Assembly (NCBI RefSeq): GCF_000003605.2
Contig: NW_003131853.1
Coordinates: forward strand, 478,323 to 542,322
Length of the DNA: 64,000 bases
Reading direction: 5' to 3'
Origin: Saccoglossus kowalevskii
Taxonomy: Eukaryota; Hemichordata; Enteropneusta; Harrimaniidae
The stretch's first letter is position 1; each line of letters opens with the position of its first letter. The notes under the pieces are model-generated. The model saw only the letters and a list, made by a program, of their open reading frames with translations, did no database searches and was not told the DNA's origin. This document shows positions 24,136 through 36,271 of this stretch, one piece after another. Both the position numbers and the translations under genes were made by a program.

Positions 24136-24342
24136 AACGTGCAAATCGTATAAACAAGGTTCAGTCTGACATGAGTTGATATCGAAATGTTGAACCTTTC
24201 CTGGCGCTTCAGCATATATGCATAAAAACAATGTATCTTCGCCGTAAAATCGTTATGTATACAATTTCCAGCTGGAATCGTTTTCTTTGACCGTCACTGC
24301 ACTCTCGCTCTCGCACTCAACGACGCTGAGTGCCCAACGCTT

Positions 24343-24352
24343 GGGGGCGCTA
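24343..24352 (+). promoter_or_regulatory. CTCF-like core upstream of FAM92
   Basis: GGGGGCGCTA matches the strongest part of the CTCF core in forward orientation; the left half is poorly matched. It lies about 240 bases upstream of the distal FAM92 start. Confidence 0.25.
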
Positions 24353-25135
24353 CATAACTTGTACCATTGAGTAACTTGTCATACAGCAAGCACTGCTGAC
24401 GACTAACTCGAAAACTAATAATTGTATACATATTTTGGTAAAAAATATTGTTACTTCTATATGCTCTAAAATACTAGTATGCGCACTCCACTGGAGTAGT
24501 AGTCTACCTTCAACGAGGGCAATAAAGCAGATCTTGCCTATTCTGAAATATTTCGTGTAAAGCAAAATTCATCATCGTCTCGCTACTCTACTAAATTAGT
24601 AGTCGTGGTATTGTGGGTTCCTAGTAACAAACAAGTTTAAGTGTTATGGATCTATGATAAGTTATTTAATTTGGACAGACCCCGGGGGACAGACATGACA
24701 TGATGAATCCACTATGTATTGCCCCACAATCTAAAACTCAATGATGTATATGAATAGTGTGGGCTATTCATGTACATCCAGCACATCGCTTACAATTGGC
24801 TGTTAACAAATTGAGGCAAACAGGAATATTCATACGATTGTGTGTTATTTCTTCAAAACATTTTGTCATTTCAACGGTTGTTTGCGTCAGGGAACTGGCG
24901 TTTTTTATAAGGGTAAGGAAAAGTGGAATTAGTGGAAGGTCGTTAATTATCATGCATACGTTGCATTGTTTATGTCAGTCTTGAAGGAGGGTCATACTTA
25001 TTAGTCCACTTTCCAAGAATAAAAAAACTTGAAAGTTATGTATTGCTTTATTGACCAGTACTTATCATACTTACCACTATAAAGATGCCTTCATGATCTT
25101 GACCATGGCTATACCACCCTTATTATGTGTTCTTT
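24353..25135. other. Intergenic, nothing recognised
   Basis: No gene found. GTTCCTAGTAAC at 24617-24628 is a second weak RFX-like palindrome. Otherwise it holds only short spurious frames. Confidence 0.4.
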
Positions 25136-25260
25136 ACTAACAATACTACCACTACGATCATCATGACTACATTGACTAGCATCATGCCCATCATTACCAT
25201 GGCTACCATGACTACAATCACTCTCACCAATACTACTACTATTATCATAACTACCATTGA
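25136..25260. repeat. 47-bp minisatellite, left part
   Basis: Degenerate units of ACTACCATTGAC / CACTCTCACCAATACTACTA type, the same family as 26268-27425. It is cut at ACCATTGA (25253-25260) by a LINE insertion. Confidence 0.75.
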
Positions 25261-26267
25261 TTTCGCAATTTGATGGTATTGATGTAAATATTGCGTTTAA
25301 AATCTTTGATGGTAAAATCCTACAAATTTTAATGTACGCTAGCGAAGTCTGGGGCTTTCATAATGGCAATCAAGTTGAAATTATACAAAACAAATTCTGT
25401 CGATTTATATTGAAAGTCTATCTTAATGCACCAGATTTGGCTATAAGGGGGGAGTTAGGTAGGTTTACTATTAAAACGTTTAGACTTATTAGGATTATTA
25501 AGTACTGGCTTCGCATTTTATCATTATCCCGGCACAGACTAGTCTATTTATCTTACACGTTTCAGTACCATGAAACAGAAAAGGGTAAAAAGTGTTGGGC
25601 CCTGAATTTAAAAATGTTACTTCTTTCTTATGGTCTGGGTGAGGCATGGTACAACCAAGGGGTGGGGAACTCTGAATACTTTGTTAAGCTTTTCAAACAG
25701 CGATGCTTGGACATTGATATTCAAAATTGGCAAAGTGGACTCGAGTTATTTCCGAAGCTGTGTTTTATAGAAAATTTAAATATATATTTGGTCAAGAGAA
25801 TTATTCTAAAACAGTCCAAAAAGACTGTTACAGGAAAGCATTGTGTCGCCTAAGAATTTCTGCCCATTGTCTACGTATTGAAACTGATAGAAATTCCATA
25901 ATACACGCACAAAAAGAGTTTGTATTTTATGTAATACCAATTGTGTACGAGTACCATTTTTGCATTATCTGTCCGTTTTACCAAGAGTTGAGATCTAAAT
26001 ACATCCCAAGTTATTATTATACATTTTCCTAACCCGAAAAATTTATATCGCTATTACAATTACAAAATGCAGTAATCTTGCGTAATATTTCTGAATTTAT
26101 TTTCCTCGCCACAAAAAAAAACGTAATTCAATTATTTTGGTCTGGCTGTTCATGTTCTTTCATATTTTCTTGTTCTTTTTCAGTCACTGTAAAATGACAT
26201 TGTCCTATGTAAAATGTTATGTAATTACAATGAGTATACCTTGAGGCCGGAGGCCTACAGTATTATT
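25261..26267 (+). mobile_element. 5'-truncated LINE (non-LTR retrotransposon) inside the minisatellite
   Basis: It codes for the end of a non-LTR reverse transcriptase protein: KIFDGKILQILMYASEVWGF, EIIQNKFCRFILKV and GELGRFTIKTFRLIRIIKYW are typical of the region after the RT catalytic core in CR1/Jockey-like LINEs. The frame shifts near 25740, after which FGQENY and RLRISAHCLRIETDRN continue the C-terminus. Most of the element, including the RT core and any endonuclease, is missing at the 5' end. The 3' end has a GAGGCCGGAGGCC hairpin and a short ATTATT tail without poly(A). ACCATTGA flanks it on both sides (25253-25260, 26268-26275), a plausible target-site duplication although the target itself is repetitive. 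Dead copy. Confidence 0.85.
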
Positions 26268-27425
26268 ACCATTGACTACCATCACTCATCGACAATACTA
26301 CCACTATCATAACTACCATTGACTACCATCACTCACCGACAATACTACTATTATCATAACTACCATTGACTGCCATCAATCACCAACAATACTACCACTA
26401 TCATAACTACCATTGACTACCATCACTCACCGACAATACTACTAATATCATAACTACCATTGACTGCCATCAATCACCAACAATACTACCACTATCATAA
26501 CTACCATTGACTACCATCACTCACCGACAATACTACTAATATCATAACTACCATTGACTGCCATCAATCACCAACAATACTACCACTATCATAACTTCCA
26601 TTGACTACCACTACTCTTACTCACAATATTTCGATCATCATGACTATATTAACTAGCATCATCCCCATAATGACCATCACCAACAATCTTCCCGACAATA
26701 CTACTAATATCATGGCTACCATAACTACAATCACTCTCACCAACAATACTACCACTATCATAACTACCATTGACTACCATCACTCTCCGAATATACTACC
26801 ACTATCATAACTACCATTGACTACCATCACTCTCCGAATATACTACCACTATCATAACTACCATTGATTACCATCACTCACCAACAATACTACCACTATC
26901 ATAACCACCATTGACTACCATCACTCTCCGAATATACTACCACTATCATAACTACCATTGACTACCATCACTCTCCGAATATACTACCATTATCATAACT
27001 ACCATTGACTACCATCACTCACCGACAATACTACCACTATCATAACTACCATTGACGACCATAACTCACCGACAATACTACCACTATCATAACTACCATT
27101 GACTACCACCATTCTTACTGGTAATACGATCATCATGACTACATTAAATTAACCAGCATCATCGCCCCAATGACCATCACCAACAATCGTTCATACAATA
27201 CTACCACTATCATAACTACCATTGACTACAAGCACTCTCACCAATAATACTACTATCATCATAACTACCATAGACGACCAACACTCTCGCCGACAATACT
27301 ATGCCACTAATCATAAATACCATTGACTCCCACCAATTTCACCGATAATGCTATTACTATCATGGCTTCAATGACTACCACCACTCTCGCCAACAACACT
27401 ATTACTATCATGACTACCAACAATA
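26268..27425. repeat. 47-bp minisatellite with a 94-bp higher-order unit
   Basis: The base unit of 47 bp runs ACCATTGACTACCATCACTC, ACCGACAATACTACCACTAT, CATAACT. Between about 26310 and 26590 two variants alternate (ACTACC...CACTCACCGAC with ACTAATATC, and ACTGCC...CAATCACCAAC with ACCACTATC), making a 94-bp higher-order repeat. Units decay toward 27425. Confidence 0.92.
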
Positions 27426-28360
27426 GTTGATGTTTCGTAAAATAATAGTTAAAAAGAGGACGTGTAAGAAGATTCTCGTTTCGACATGCATGGCCCATTA
27501 CTTCCTAGACGATCAAGCCAAAAATATGTGTATTCCCGTCATAACGTAGGTCTCACAAACATGGTTTTGTCTTTTTGTTTGGAACATGCAAACAATTCTG
27601 AATCTGAGCCATGATTATTTTTCTATTAAAGCCTTGCACGTTTTTCGGGTGCTTACGATGTGCATTCTAAATGTTGGCTTGTGACGACCGAGTGCGTCAA
27701 AACATAAGAAATAAAAAAAAAACTATCGAGTTCTGGTTATGAATGCGTAGACAATGTATCTCTAAAATATGGATCCCCAGACTTAGCTTTCTCATCCATA
27801 TTTAGATAAGACATTGCACTACTGCAGTGTTCAAGTTTGGATTTCTGGGCTGCACCAGTGAGGCATCTAGAAACAAACCTATTTTGAAATTGAATAAGGG
27901 GGCATTCATTTTTAATAGCCTGGAAGGGGGCAACCAATTTTGTTTTGTGCAAAACAAATTACATAGTTTAAAAAAACACAATATTTAGGGAGTATCGTAC
28001 ATTTTTTATTGTACAAAAACATTCAAGTTAATGAACTTTCTTTTAACACTTTCAAAATCATGTTTTTTCTACAAAATGTAAAGTTTATTGTACTTGTTAG
28101 ATGTTATTAAACAACCAATGCTTGCACTCAAATAGTTTTCTTCTTTGAATAACTCAACTCATCATACTGTATAATACCAAAGAAGGTAGCGAAAATGAGT
28201 ATTATATATTTGAAATAAGATTTATTATTAATAAAAAATATCAAAACAACAGTAAATAACATAACCATATCTCCTACACCACCTCCGTGACAACAAACGA
28301 AGGAGAAAGAATATATAGACTATACCTGGTTGGACATTGTTGTAAACTAAACTAAAAGAT
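27426..28360. other. Intergenic, nothing recognised
   Basis: AT-rich sequence with no exon, RNA or clear repeat. A 71-codon minus-strand frame at 27737-27952 was not recognised and has no splice context. Confidence 0.4.
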
Positions 28361-28666
28361 ATGACGATATCTAAGCTTGACAAATACTTGCAACAGCACA
28401 GTTTGTCAAGAGAGAGTAAGAAGCAAGATAAAGTTAGATGCAGAAAAAAAGGGTGGAGCACATTCAGAAATCACAGACCATCGATAGATGTACAGCATAT
28501 TCTACAGAATGATGATTCAGAGATTGGTAACATATTCAAGTTGTTATTCAGGAAATCAGGAGTGAAGATCCTGAAGATGAAGAAACTGAAACAATTCAGG
28601 GTGTCTATATCACCAGATCAGAGGAGAGCGGGAACATGGAGACAAGTCACAACATTGTATCTATAG
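28361..28666 (+). pseudogene. Short ORF with SAP-like start, probably transposon-derived fragment
   Basis: The frame starts MTISKLDKYLQQHSLSRESK, which resembles the helix pair of a SAP DNA-binding motif. Similar SAP-like segments occur in uncharacterised proteins of repetitive elements in marine invertebrates. The rest is basic and was not recognised. No splice sites or promoter were identified. It is best read as a decayed fragment of a mobile element of unknown class, not a host gene. Confidence 0.3.
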
Positions 28667-28920
28667 TAAATCAAGAAGTCACATGTACCGGTATATAATA
28701 AGCGTACAAACGTTCAAATATCGAACTTACAGCATCTTATCTTGTGCTCTCGTTTCGTTGACTTTCTGAACTATTGTACTCCACTTACCTTACATACTTC
28801 CTAAAACGCACGATCAGATTGATTGATTGATAACTTTTATACTTGTGATGTTCATCTACACACCTGAGTACTCACCTATACTGTGAAATGCTTGCTATAT
28901 TGGAAAAGTTTTTAATATAT

Positions 28921-29422
28921 ACCCCCCGGGGTCCGACTTGTGGAAATACCTGGAACCCATGTCTGTGAAAGAGGTTTTCAAAATGACCCTAAATACGTTT
29001 TAAAAGGTCATAATTTCGTACCCTTTTCACTGTTAGAAAGCTAAAAAATCACGCACCTTGAACTCGCGCCTGATCTCGCGATATTCGAGCTTTCTAACCC
29101 TTCAGTGCAAGCACGGGTTGGTCATATGCCGTGATCGCCCGTGATCGAGGGTCGTTAACCAGGGTCCGGACGTTTTCCTCGTTTTTGCGATCATTGAATT
29201 CCTTAAAGCAATAAAAAATGATAATCTCATTTAAAAAATAACCATCCTTATCACGTTGGCAGTACCGGAAAAGACACCCTTTTTGTTTATTTTAACTGAA
29301 ATGGTAACCCTAAATGCGTAACGCGCGTTAACGTGCTTTTCTTTGAAAAAAACACACCCTTTTAACGCGTTTTCGTTCACAGACGTGCGTACCAGATCAT
29401 TCTTTAAGTCGGACCCCCGGGT
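28921..29422. mobile_element. About 500-bp MITE with GC-rich termini
   Basis: The left end CCCCCCGGGGTCCGACTT is mirrored by AAGTCGGACCCCCGGG at the right end. TATA borders both sides and could be the target duplication. Inside, GTTAGAAAGCT near 29034 pairs with AGCTTTCTAAC near 29090, making a nested hairpin. The element is much richer in CpG (GCGCGTTAACG, CGATCGCCCG-like words) than its surroundings. No transposase; superfamily not assigned. Confidence 0.75.
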
Positions 29423-30847
29423 TTATACCGCAAGAAAATATATAGTCTATGGTTTATCATGCACTGCCATGTAGATATGGTCCCATGGTAAAATTAAACA
29501 CAATTTTGTTATTTGAAACATTACCGTTTTTTGGGAAATTTACTATTAATATAACTAATATATTTTTTTAATATTTTCTAAATATTTGTCTAAGCGTGTT
29601 ATAACTGTAAAACACAAAATAACATTTGTTAATCCCATTTTCCTGTGGGCGCAACATCTCTGAATTCCCCTCGTCGGTTATTCAGTAAGCTAGTTTGTAG
29701 CATCGCCAAACACTTCGCTGAATGCTGAATGTTTAAGTTACGTGTGATTGCAAAATATTCACCCAAGGACACTTACATACCACACGCTACTCTCCCTCAA
29801 CAAGGGACTGTGATCACGCATAGATACCACAGCTGGTGATTCATTGTATTTTTCTGCCTGCCACTCATTGTGAAGAGTATTCCATTTTTGTGGCGAAATG
29901 TACAAAGCTTGAAAGACAATGTTATACATTATATTTGTATTCACATTAGTCTTCGTATAGTCTTCCTATTTATTATATATATTTGTTAAACGTACATGAG
30001 CGCTGATTTACAACAAACAATGACAGAAGACGCAATACTTTGAGTGGATGGGCTAAATAACCCCTATGTCCGAATGCTATATTTTGCTTTATGGATTGAC
30101 CATGTGTTTTTTCTCTTGTGACAAATGATACCAACATACGATTGAGATCGGTGACATATGTTCAGGCCCGTTAATTTAAAAACGATGATTGTATGCCATT
30201 TTCATTCAACTGCTTTGATGAACACTAGTCATTTCTGCTAATGTAAAAACTGACAATAATTGCAAAAATATAAGCGACAAGCTTTTGTTGTATAATATAT
30301 GTGAGGTCGTTGATGTCCCATTGTTGTACACAGTCCCTACTTCTCAAAGTTGAACGAACGTTTCGGCCGTAGATTTTTCCAAAGGCGGGTGTTCAGACCG
30401 AGGGTTTACTAGTATTTTTAAAATGATTTATAAAAACTATGGGTTTGAGATAGAGCCAGATTTAACATGAAAAACTCAATTGAACGTGACCAAGATCGGC
30501 CAGATAAATAAACGAATATGATAAGAGACTATCGTGTTCATACACTAGATACAAGCCACATACACCCCACCCCATAACCCTGCATACAGATGAAGCGTAT
30601 AGTTGATTATAGCATACTATAGGTACTAACGTTAGTACCTTCCATTATTATAGCTTCTGGGCTCCCTGTGATATAACCATAATGTCCTCAACAAATATTG
30701 GCCAGGAGTAGAATATATTGATAAATAGATTATTTTTTCTATTGTTACTTACCAACTAATAAGTTGTCAAATCTGGTTATCTTATCAGAGTCCGGGGTCT
30801 ACGTACAGTCAAGCGTTGATAGTTTGTAATTCGTAACGAGTTAACCA
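29423..30847. other. Intergenic, nothing recognised
   Basis: No exon, repeat family or RNA was recognised. Only short spurious frames are present. Confidence 0.4.
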
Positions 30848-30920
30848 GGGCGTGTGGCGCAACGGATAACGCGTCTGACTACGGATCAGAAGATTCCAGG
30901 TTCGAATCCTGGCACGCTCG
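30848..30920 (+). tRNA. tRNA-Arg-ACG: tRNA-Arg(ACG)
   Basis: A complete cloverleaf of 73 nt. The acceptor stem GGGCGTG pairs with CACGCTC (one G-T pair), followed by discriminator G. The D arm reads GTGGCGCAACGGATAAC. The anticodon arm is TCTGA-CTACGGA-TCAGA with anticodon ACG. The T arm is CCAGG-TTCGAAT-CCTGG. It is nearly identical in the D and anticodon arms to vertebrate tRNA-Arg-ACG. No intron and no encoded CCA, as expected in a eukaryote. TTTT at 30926-30929 would end RNA polymerase III transcription. The gene is solitary in this window. Confidence 0.97.
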
Positions 30921-30929
30921 ATTTATTTT

Positions 30930-32000
30930 GTTATTTTGCTCCTGTTTATTTCAAAATAATTATTCTTCCAATGTCACACACGGATGAAGTTCATAATATT
31001 ACATACTATGAGATTATTACAAGATACTACAAAATATGCACGAAGACAGTTCAGCGGGAGTATCGGCCGACGCGCAGCAGAGGGCAAAGCCATCGCGTGC
31101 TGTCTGAGTGCATACTTTGCAGTATCCTCGTAATATCCTAATTATTATACATCTTTTACCCCCAGGAATACATCATGGGAATGCCGTTTAGAACAGATTT
31201 AGCGAACTTCTTTGTGTGGGGTCAGGTCAAACCCTGGGGCAGCCATGTTTGTTACGCGCTTTTCCTTATATTGTAGGATGAAAATACCCAGTGCAATACC
31301 GCAAAATTACGGCAGGCTGTAACTTGTGGTGTTACCGTGACTGATTTATAATAATGGTTTATAATTATACATGTCGTGAATATTTTTTTATTCCCACCCT
31401 CTAAGTAATTTCAGAGAATATAAGTTTAATTTATTGTATTTTATGTTATGCCATTGTTAACAAACAAGCGTCTACCCATGAGCCTTTGCGTTTTAGCCTG
31501 TGTTGTTATCGTCGGTTGGGACTCAATTCCCGCGCGTGCGCAGGTGACGACCCCCCCCCCCCCGCTTTAAAAAAACATCATTGGAACAAGACTCCAACTA
31601 AAAAAAACGATTTAAGTTTTATGTTGAGAAAATTTCCATCATGGCGAAATGTTGTTACAAATAATATTGCGAGTAGTATATTCAATACGATTATCGTAGA
31701 CGGCGTATAATCTAAAATGAATACGAGATCACAAATTATTGCTAAATTATAGCACTACGTTTCCTTGTTTAAATAGGCATAATAATAGAGGTGAATTGCG
31801 CAGTGTATTCCGAAAATGATATTTGAAATAAATGAAAACAACCTTGTAGAAAACTGCAATGTGAAATTATTAAAAAGAGGGTGACTGGGTGAATTTCAAA
31901 CTCGAGCCACTTTTTGACAAGTACCCCATCTGTTATTTCGAACTAAAATATAATTAATACAGTCTGTAAACTGATAAAATGTCGAAATCAGTTATATATA
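30930..32000. other. Intergenic, nothing recognised
   Basis: Contains a poly(C) run near 31550-31563 and otherwise unremarkable AT-rich sequence. No gene seen. Confidence 0.4.
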
Positions 32001-32418
32001 CTATACCAGAGGTACATTACTTGGGGTTTGCAACTCGCATAGTACTGTATGGTGACATCATGTCAAGATCCCATTCAAGTCTCTTCTCGTAGATAGCGAG
32101 ACTGAGGCTACGACCTTCTGACATGACGCATATGTTCAAGGTTTGTAATGAAAAACATAAAACTTTTCTTGTCACTATCATAGTGAAAAATTTAATACAT
32201 AGAAAATGTACAGAAAATATAGTTCTCGTAATCCGTCATATCGTGGGCAGCTATTTTGATCCACCTGGACATCCCAGTATCCTAGTTACCTCGGGCATGC
32301 GCATTCGCATTTTTTCTGAGTTGGAACGCTTATGCGAGAGCGAGATTGTGACGGGATCTTGGTATCATGTCACCGTAGTTACAAACCCCAAGTAATGTAC
32401 CTCTGACTATACCTATTG
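32001..32418. mobile_element. 418-bp MITE with long inverted repeats
   Basis: The left arm has AGAGGTACATTACTTGGGGT followed by TTGCAACT. The right arm mirrors it as AGTTACAAACCCCAAGTAAT followed by GTACCTCT, ending near 32406. Arm similarity continues through GGTGACAT and CAAGATCCC, so each arm is at least 75 bases with indels. No transposase. The open frame at 32123-32395 lies inside it and is not considered a gene. Confidence 0.75.
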
Positions 32419-32974
32419 AATACTAGTAACCATAAAAACTTTAGACCTCGCCCTCAACGGCCAGTGTCATTGATAATCACTTTAGGACTTGCTACAGTCG
32501 GTTTGCAGTAAGTATTTATTATACAGTGGCCTTTCGAGAAATGGCTGCTAGTTAGCTAAGATGCTTTCAATTGTCAACAAGTGACGGCACAATGCACTGC
32601 CAATCCGTTGTTGACGCTACATACAATACCTGGCGCAAGGGGTGCGCCAACACAAAAAATCAAGAAAACAGGTGTATATGTTGTACTACGAGTTGAATTG
32701 CGGTGAGGATATTTTAAGCTAGCTGATATAGATGTTGTCGTAGTTGCTACAGTTGGGAAAACTCTTTTGATCGATAGATTACTAGTAGTATCCTCCATGC
32801 CGATGCTCGTCAACAATGTCACTTGACTGATTGATATTCTGTAGAATAGCACAATGCCACATGGTTATAATTGTTTTTGCGCTATCTATTGGAGCATGAC
32901 ACGATTTGCTGAGATATCCACAACTTACCTTTACGAGTAGTTTCTGTGTCCCTGCGATTGCGCGTTGAATATTG

Positions 32975-33953
32975 TTAAAGGGCGGTGNNNNNNNNNNNNN
33001 NNNNNNNNNNNNNNNNNNNNNNNNNNNNNNNNNNNNNNNNNNNNNNNNNNNNNNNNNNNNNNNNNNNNNNNNNNNNNNNNNNNNNNNNNNNNNNNNNNNN
33101 NNNNNNNNNNNNNNNNNNNNNNNNNNNNNNNNNNNNNNNNNNNNNNNNNNNNNNNNNNNNNNNNNNNNNNNNNNNNNNNNNNNNNNNNNNNNNNNNNNNN
33201 NNNNNNNNNNNNNNNNNNNNNNNNNNNNNNNNNNNNNNNNNNNNNNNNNNNNNNNNNNNNNNNNNNNNNNNNNNNNNNNNNNNNNNNNNNNNNNNNNNNN
33301 NNNNNNNNNNNNNNNNNNNNNNNNNNNNNNNNNNNNNNNNNNNNNNNNNNNNNNNNNNNNNNNNNNNNNNNNNNNNNNNNNNNNNNNNNNNNNNNNNNNN
33401 NNNNNNNNNNNNNNNNNNNNNNNNNNNNNNNNNNNNNNNNNNNNNNNNNNNNNNNNNNNNNNNNNNNNNNNNNNNNNNNNNNNNNNNNNNNNNNNNNNNN
33501 NNNNNNNNNNNNNNNNNNNNNNNNNNNNNNNNNNNNNNNNNNNNNNNNNNNNNNNNNNNNNNNNNNNNNNNNNNNNNNNNNNNNNNNNNNNNNNNNNNNN
33601 NNNNNNNNNNNNNNNNNNNNNNNNNNNNNNNNNNNNNNNNNNNNNNNNNNNNNNNNNNNNNNNNNNNNNNNNNNNNNNNNNNNNNNNNNNNNNNNNNNNN
33701 NNNNNNNNNNNNNNNNNNNNNNNNNNNNNNNNNNNNNNNNNNNNNNNNNNNNNNNNNNNNNNNNNNNNNNNNNNNNNNNNNNNNNNNNNNNNNNNNNNNN
33801 NNNNNNNNNNNNNNNNNNNNNNNNNNNNNNNNNNNNNNNNNNNNNNNNNNNNNNNNNNNNNNNNNNNNNNNNNNNNNNNNNNNNNNNNNNNNNNNNNNNN
33901 NNNNNNNNNNNNNNNNNNNNNNNNNNNNNNNNNNNNNNNNNNNNCCCCTTTAA
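32975..33953. mobile_element. TTAA-flanked element interrupted by the assembly gap
   Basis: TTAAAGGGCGGTG stands immediately left of the N run and CCCCTTTAA immediately right. These are the terminal sequences of the small element at 40866-40998. The gap (32988-33944) therefore lies inside a related, possibly larger, element copy. Confidence 0.5.
32988..33944. other. Assembly gap (957 N)
   Basis: Unresolved bases. Frames read through it are artefacts. Confidence 1.
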
Positions 33954-35311
33954 ATCGCACATAGCTATTACCCGACGGCTCGGGTAACAGTTTAAATTGT
34001 CATTACACTGTATATTTAACGACAATTTCCAATCTGTTACCATGGCGTTTACGATGTGTGCACGCTTGTCTCTCTGCCATCCTCCATAGTTCAACCGTGA
34101 CGTGTTTTATTTAAAATATGATACTTTGTATTCTCAGCAGTCTATATCAATTAACACAATCAACCATGGAATGTAAATAATGAAATCACGTACAACTATG
34201 GTAATTTCAATAAATTACTGGATTCCAATCCCGTTAACAATAGGCATGAGCGGCGACGCTGTGCTTCACTCCACAATTAGTAGTTGTATTTGTATTCACG
34301 CACGTGATAATCCCCTTCATTTTTAAATATCTTTTTTCCTATAGACCACATGCGTGCATTTTAAACAATATAATTTATATTAAATATGATACCAGAATAA
34401 CAAACCAACATATTCTGAGTTTGAGGTATTAGCGGACGCTAATCAGACACAACTCGTGTCTTGTGCTTTGGGCATTTTTTTCAAAAAATGGAAACGCGAC
34501 AGAGAAAGAAATATCCAACATCTAAATATACATGTTACAATGAGAAACGAGTTATTTGTATCTGCCACCATATGTACAAGATATGCGACACTGTTGTCAA
34601 TACAAAAACAATCTGAACAATACCATGTCCCACCGATACAAAATTAAAATAGTCCGTATACGTTGGCAATGCAGCAGAAAACAACTGTCTCAAACTTACC
34701 TGAAATAGTCAATTACCACAACTTTTAGCGAAATTCGTTGTCACTTGCAACAGATGGGATATCGGTTGAAATTTCGTTTTTTTATTTATTTTCAGTATCA
34801 ATAAAACAAATCACCCTGACTTGGGCCAATCTGCCACATCACCTGTACACATGCACAGGAATATGTAGTCCTCCCAATTGAGTACCTCATCGTAGTAGAT
34901 ATCCAGACAGTGTATGTACACAGTGTACTGACGTAAATATAACGCTCGACAAAACAACGGCGGCAACAGATGCATAATAATTATCTTCATTGTGACACGA
35001 CTGTTTATATTATAACTGAAAAAAACGACGTATTTGTTTTCTCATTTGCTTCTTCCTCCTCCTCCTTTGCCAATAGTTGCATGGGAGATTACGTAATACT
35101 GGGCAAACTGACGACGTACATATTTGTATGACTGCCAGATAACAATAAAATAACATTCTATATTGTGTTTACATTTTAGGTATTGGGTTATTATAAAAAA
35201 AAAAGACCTTTTATGACACTTGTTGAAGCGCTAAGTGTCACAGTGCAGGCTGATGATTTCTTCCGACGATGTTATGTCAAATTTGGAACGTCGACTTCTA
35301 TTGTACTATGT

Positions 35312-35325
35312 AGTGCCCTCTATTG
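35312..35325 (-). promoter_or_regulatory. CTCF-like motif
   Basis: AGTGCCCTCTATTG resembles the reverse complement of the CTCF core with about three mismatches. It is in the same orientation as the better match about 950 bases further on. Confidence 0.25.
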
Positions 35326-36257
35326 ACTGACGTTGATACTTCTTGTAAAATTCGCCTTTAAAATCAAGATAAACATATAACATTGTTAAGTATTGACGTA
35401 TGATATAGAGGCTGTGTCGTATACAATGTGACTCGGCTAATATATGTTTGGTTTACCGCGAATTCATTGCGTACAATGTCAGATGACGTCGACCACCAGA
35501 AGCATGTGATTGGTAGAAAGTATGCAACATTAGGTACCAGCGGAGTCACCATTACACCAACTTCAAGTTACTCACGGACCCATCTCATCTCTATCCATGT
35601 TATCAGTGTGTTATAGCCATGTGTGGATTGGTGTGGTTAATATTTAGCTTACGTAATTACAATTTTCACCCCTGGTATTTAATTCAGAGCAACACTGTTA
35701 ATCTACTGGTCGAATCAAGATTGTAACATCATGTAATTGTAAACAGCTTCCAATAGTCGACACTTCCTTCTGTATGCGCAATGTTTTACCCGCTGTATTG
35801 TGAGGGTAGACCACGTTTATGTGTATTACCTGAGGTGGAGACGGTGGGACTTGTACCTAACAAGACATATATCTTTTTTTCGACAACAGCTGAAAGGCCG
35901 TACTTCGTCTTTCGTTGTGTCTGACACCCGCCACGATCTCACAGACGTTCAAACCAGTCGTCGTATGGTTAACAAGTTCACCGGCTAACCAGCAAGTCGA
36001 CGTCCAAGTCGTGTGGACAATGTTTGGCGATGCACACTGAATCTAACACAGAAATATGTGCTGGCGGATGCTCACACACACACATGTACATGTATTACGA
36101 AATTTACAATTATTGCTCTTTTATCTGGATTAGTAGTGACTATGCAATATTTTATCTTGTGTTTAAAGGTTACCCACGACTGTAGCACAGTGTCAAAGAC
36201 GCTAAACAACCTCCCCGAACATTTATAATCGTCAACAACTACACCATTCCTGTGAAC

Positions 36258-36271
36258 AGCGCCCTCTAGTG
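36258..36271 (-). promoter_or_regulatory. CTCF-like motif, best match
   Basis: AGCGCCCTCTAGTG matches 14 consecutive positions of the reverse-complement CTCF consensus AGCGCCCYCTRSTGG. It lies in the gene-poor interval between the FAM92 and ESRP promoters. Confidence 0.45.

Noticed and set aside
26601-26810. Thr/Ile-rich 69-codon ORF
   Set aside because: Translation of the 47-bp minisatellite.
27737-27952. 71-codon minus-strand ORF
   Set aside because: Some protein-like composition but no recognised family, start context or splice sites.
31486-31710. 74-codon ORF across a poly(C) run
   Set aside because: The frame depends on a homopolymer and is not recognised.
32123-32395. 90-codon ORF
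   Set aside because: Lies within the 418-bp inverted-repeat element and is not recognised.
32782-34094. Very long open frames on both strands around the gap
   Set aside because: They exist only because N codons contain no stops; the flanking real sequence is not coding.
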